Shown here in pieces: positions 56,242-64,000 of a stretch of DNA of 64,000 bases. The DNA is from Canna indica (lineage: Eukaryota > Streptophyta > Magnoliopsida > Zingiberales > Cannaceae), in the NCBI GenBank assembly GCA_034359265.1, contig CP136891.1, positions 81,672,001-81,736,000 on the forward strand, read 5' to 3'. The notes beneath the pieces were generated by a model that worked only from the letters and a program-made list of their open reading frames with translations, was not told the DNA's origin and did no database searches. The stretch's first letter is position 1. Each line of letters opens with the position of its first letter. Position numbers and translations under genes: made by a program.

Positions 56242-56694
56242 TTCAAAATCTTAAATTCCTAATTGACATCTATAATTACTTCCCAACCAACTCTTCAATA
56301 AAACTTGTATTTTCCAAGATCCCATTTATATTTAAATTTTAAGACTGTTCGTAATATTCAGAAAATAAAATTTTAAATATTAGATATTTATCGTATTTTA
56401 CAAAATATATTTTAATGGGTTTTAATTGATTTTATTTAATGCTATTGGGTTTTAAACCAGTTTAATCCTTAATTTTTCCGCAAAAGAAAAACGGAAGGCA
56501 TTTATGTGGAATAAACCAAGAAAAAAGACAAATGAAGGAAGAAGAGGCCGGTATTGGGCGATCCGATAACGGATGACGCCACGGCCGCTCTCGTCCACCA
56601 ATCGAACCCTAACCCAGATCCCCTCTCCTTTTGCTTCTCCCCAACTCTCCCCTCTTCCCTTTCTCACCCCCCCATCTCCGAGGCTCCCACGCGA
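56242..56694. other. NTRC promoter and 5' leader
   Basis: AT-rich to about 56540, then C-rich leader (TCCCCTCTCC, CTCCCCTCTTCCC) before the NTRC start. An in-frame upstream ATG at 56554 would add 47 residues. Confidence 0.5.
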
Positions 56695-63457
<6,763 letters not shown>

Positions 63458-64000
63458 GTACTCTACAAATATCTTTTTGTAATTACACGTGTTACTATGA
63501 CTAGGTATTTGATCTCAGTTATTAGGTTTGTACTTTTTCCTTTTCCTTGGTTATTATATTTTGTCATATTCTTCAACATTCTATGATTATTCTATTATCA
63601 AATTTACCGATAGTAACAAATGGACAATTACTTGCCTCTGGTTCCCAATTATTTTGGGGTGTTACAATACTCTAGAGCATGTGCACGTGAAACCTGTTGC
63701 TTATTCCCATAGGATTCATGATGCCTCACATTGCAATTTTGCACCATATGGGAGCATGGTCTAACATCCCTAGATGGAATAGCTTTGTGGATCAATTTCT
63801 TTTGTTATGGAGGAGTTTTGGGCCAGTTGGATGAAAGTTCGCAATATTTAAAGGATAGGGTGGTTTTACCATGTGTGCATGTCTGCATGATCATCTAATC
63901 CATGCACTCTTGTTATCTTGTTCTTTTGTCACATCTAATCCATGCACTTTTTCATCATTGGCAGGAGTCCTGCTGTCCCCAAAGTTATTCTAGTTGACTT

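Noticed and set aside
56554..56694. Upstream in-frame start for NTRC
   Set aside because: It would add 47 residues of leader-type sequence (acidic then Ser/Pro) before a typical transit peptide beginning MAVLRMGMAAVV. The later ATG fits the family better.
63965..64000. Ninth NTRC exon after the acceptor-like TTGGCAG
   Set aside because: In the required phase the sequence hits a stop within 11 codons, and its other frames do not match the expected thioredoxin continuation. It is probably still intron.

Overview
This window is nuclear DNA from a flowering plant. The genes have introns, plastid-targeting and seed-storage functions are present, and the intergenic space is packed with plant transposon families (CACTA, hAT, Mutator-like, PIF/Harbinger, Ty1/copia). 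GC-rich, CpG-rich first exons (ARM-repeat gene, NTRC, PLA2, ARGOS-like) set in very AT-rich surroundings, and an NTRC most like the grass protein as I remember it, suggest a monocot. I cannot name the species.

Layout. (1) 1-9950: a CACTA DNA transposon whose 5' half, together with its left flank, is repeated head to tail with a 3133-bp period (two full units and a partial third, cut by the window start). Each unit carries a 377-bp hAT MITE (or part of it), a CACTA 5' end with CAGCAACGGC subterminal repeats, a CG-rich 26-bp minisatellite, a long hairpin, and a captured promoter plus first exon of a non-specific phospholipase C (NPC) gene in antisense. Only one CACTA 3' end exists, at 9947. (2) 9951-19377: AT-rich DNA with several inverted-repeat MITEs, a Mutator-like foldback element with a 9-bp target duplication, a single-exon ARM-repeat gene and a LINE RNase H relic. 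(3) 19378-25795: a decayed Ty1/copia element on the minus strand with two LTRs, PBS and PPT. (4) 25796-30053: a two-exon phospholipase A2 gene (minus) with a probable GC-AG intron. (5) 31021-32267: a hAT-type element carrying a frameshifted AP2/ERF gene; further hAT MITEs follow. (6) 38589-38842: a small ARGOS/OSR-type gene next to a pure 255-bp AAT repeat. (7) 42131-48000: NTAQ1, the N-terminal glutamine amidohydrolase of the N-degron pathway (six exons, minus), with several MITEs in its introns. It shares a 254-bp intergenic region with a divergent three-exon gene for a small basic protein (48255-50008). (8) 52602-55428: a vicilin-type 7S storage globulin with RY and G-box promoter motifs. 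(9) 56695 to beyond the right edge: chloroplast NTRC (NADPH-thioredoxin reductase fused to thioredoxin), eight exons visible and the end missing.

The genes are independent plant transcription units and do not form a pathway. The most unusual content is transposon-made: the triplicated CACTA half with its NPC capture and scrambled junction, the hAT element with an ERF gene, and two different hAT MITEs in NTAQ1 introns that both contain a tRNA-like polymerase III promoter module. All splice sites were placed by eye from reading-frame continuity and remembered family conservation. No alignment or database search was run.
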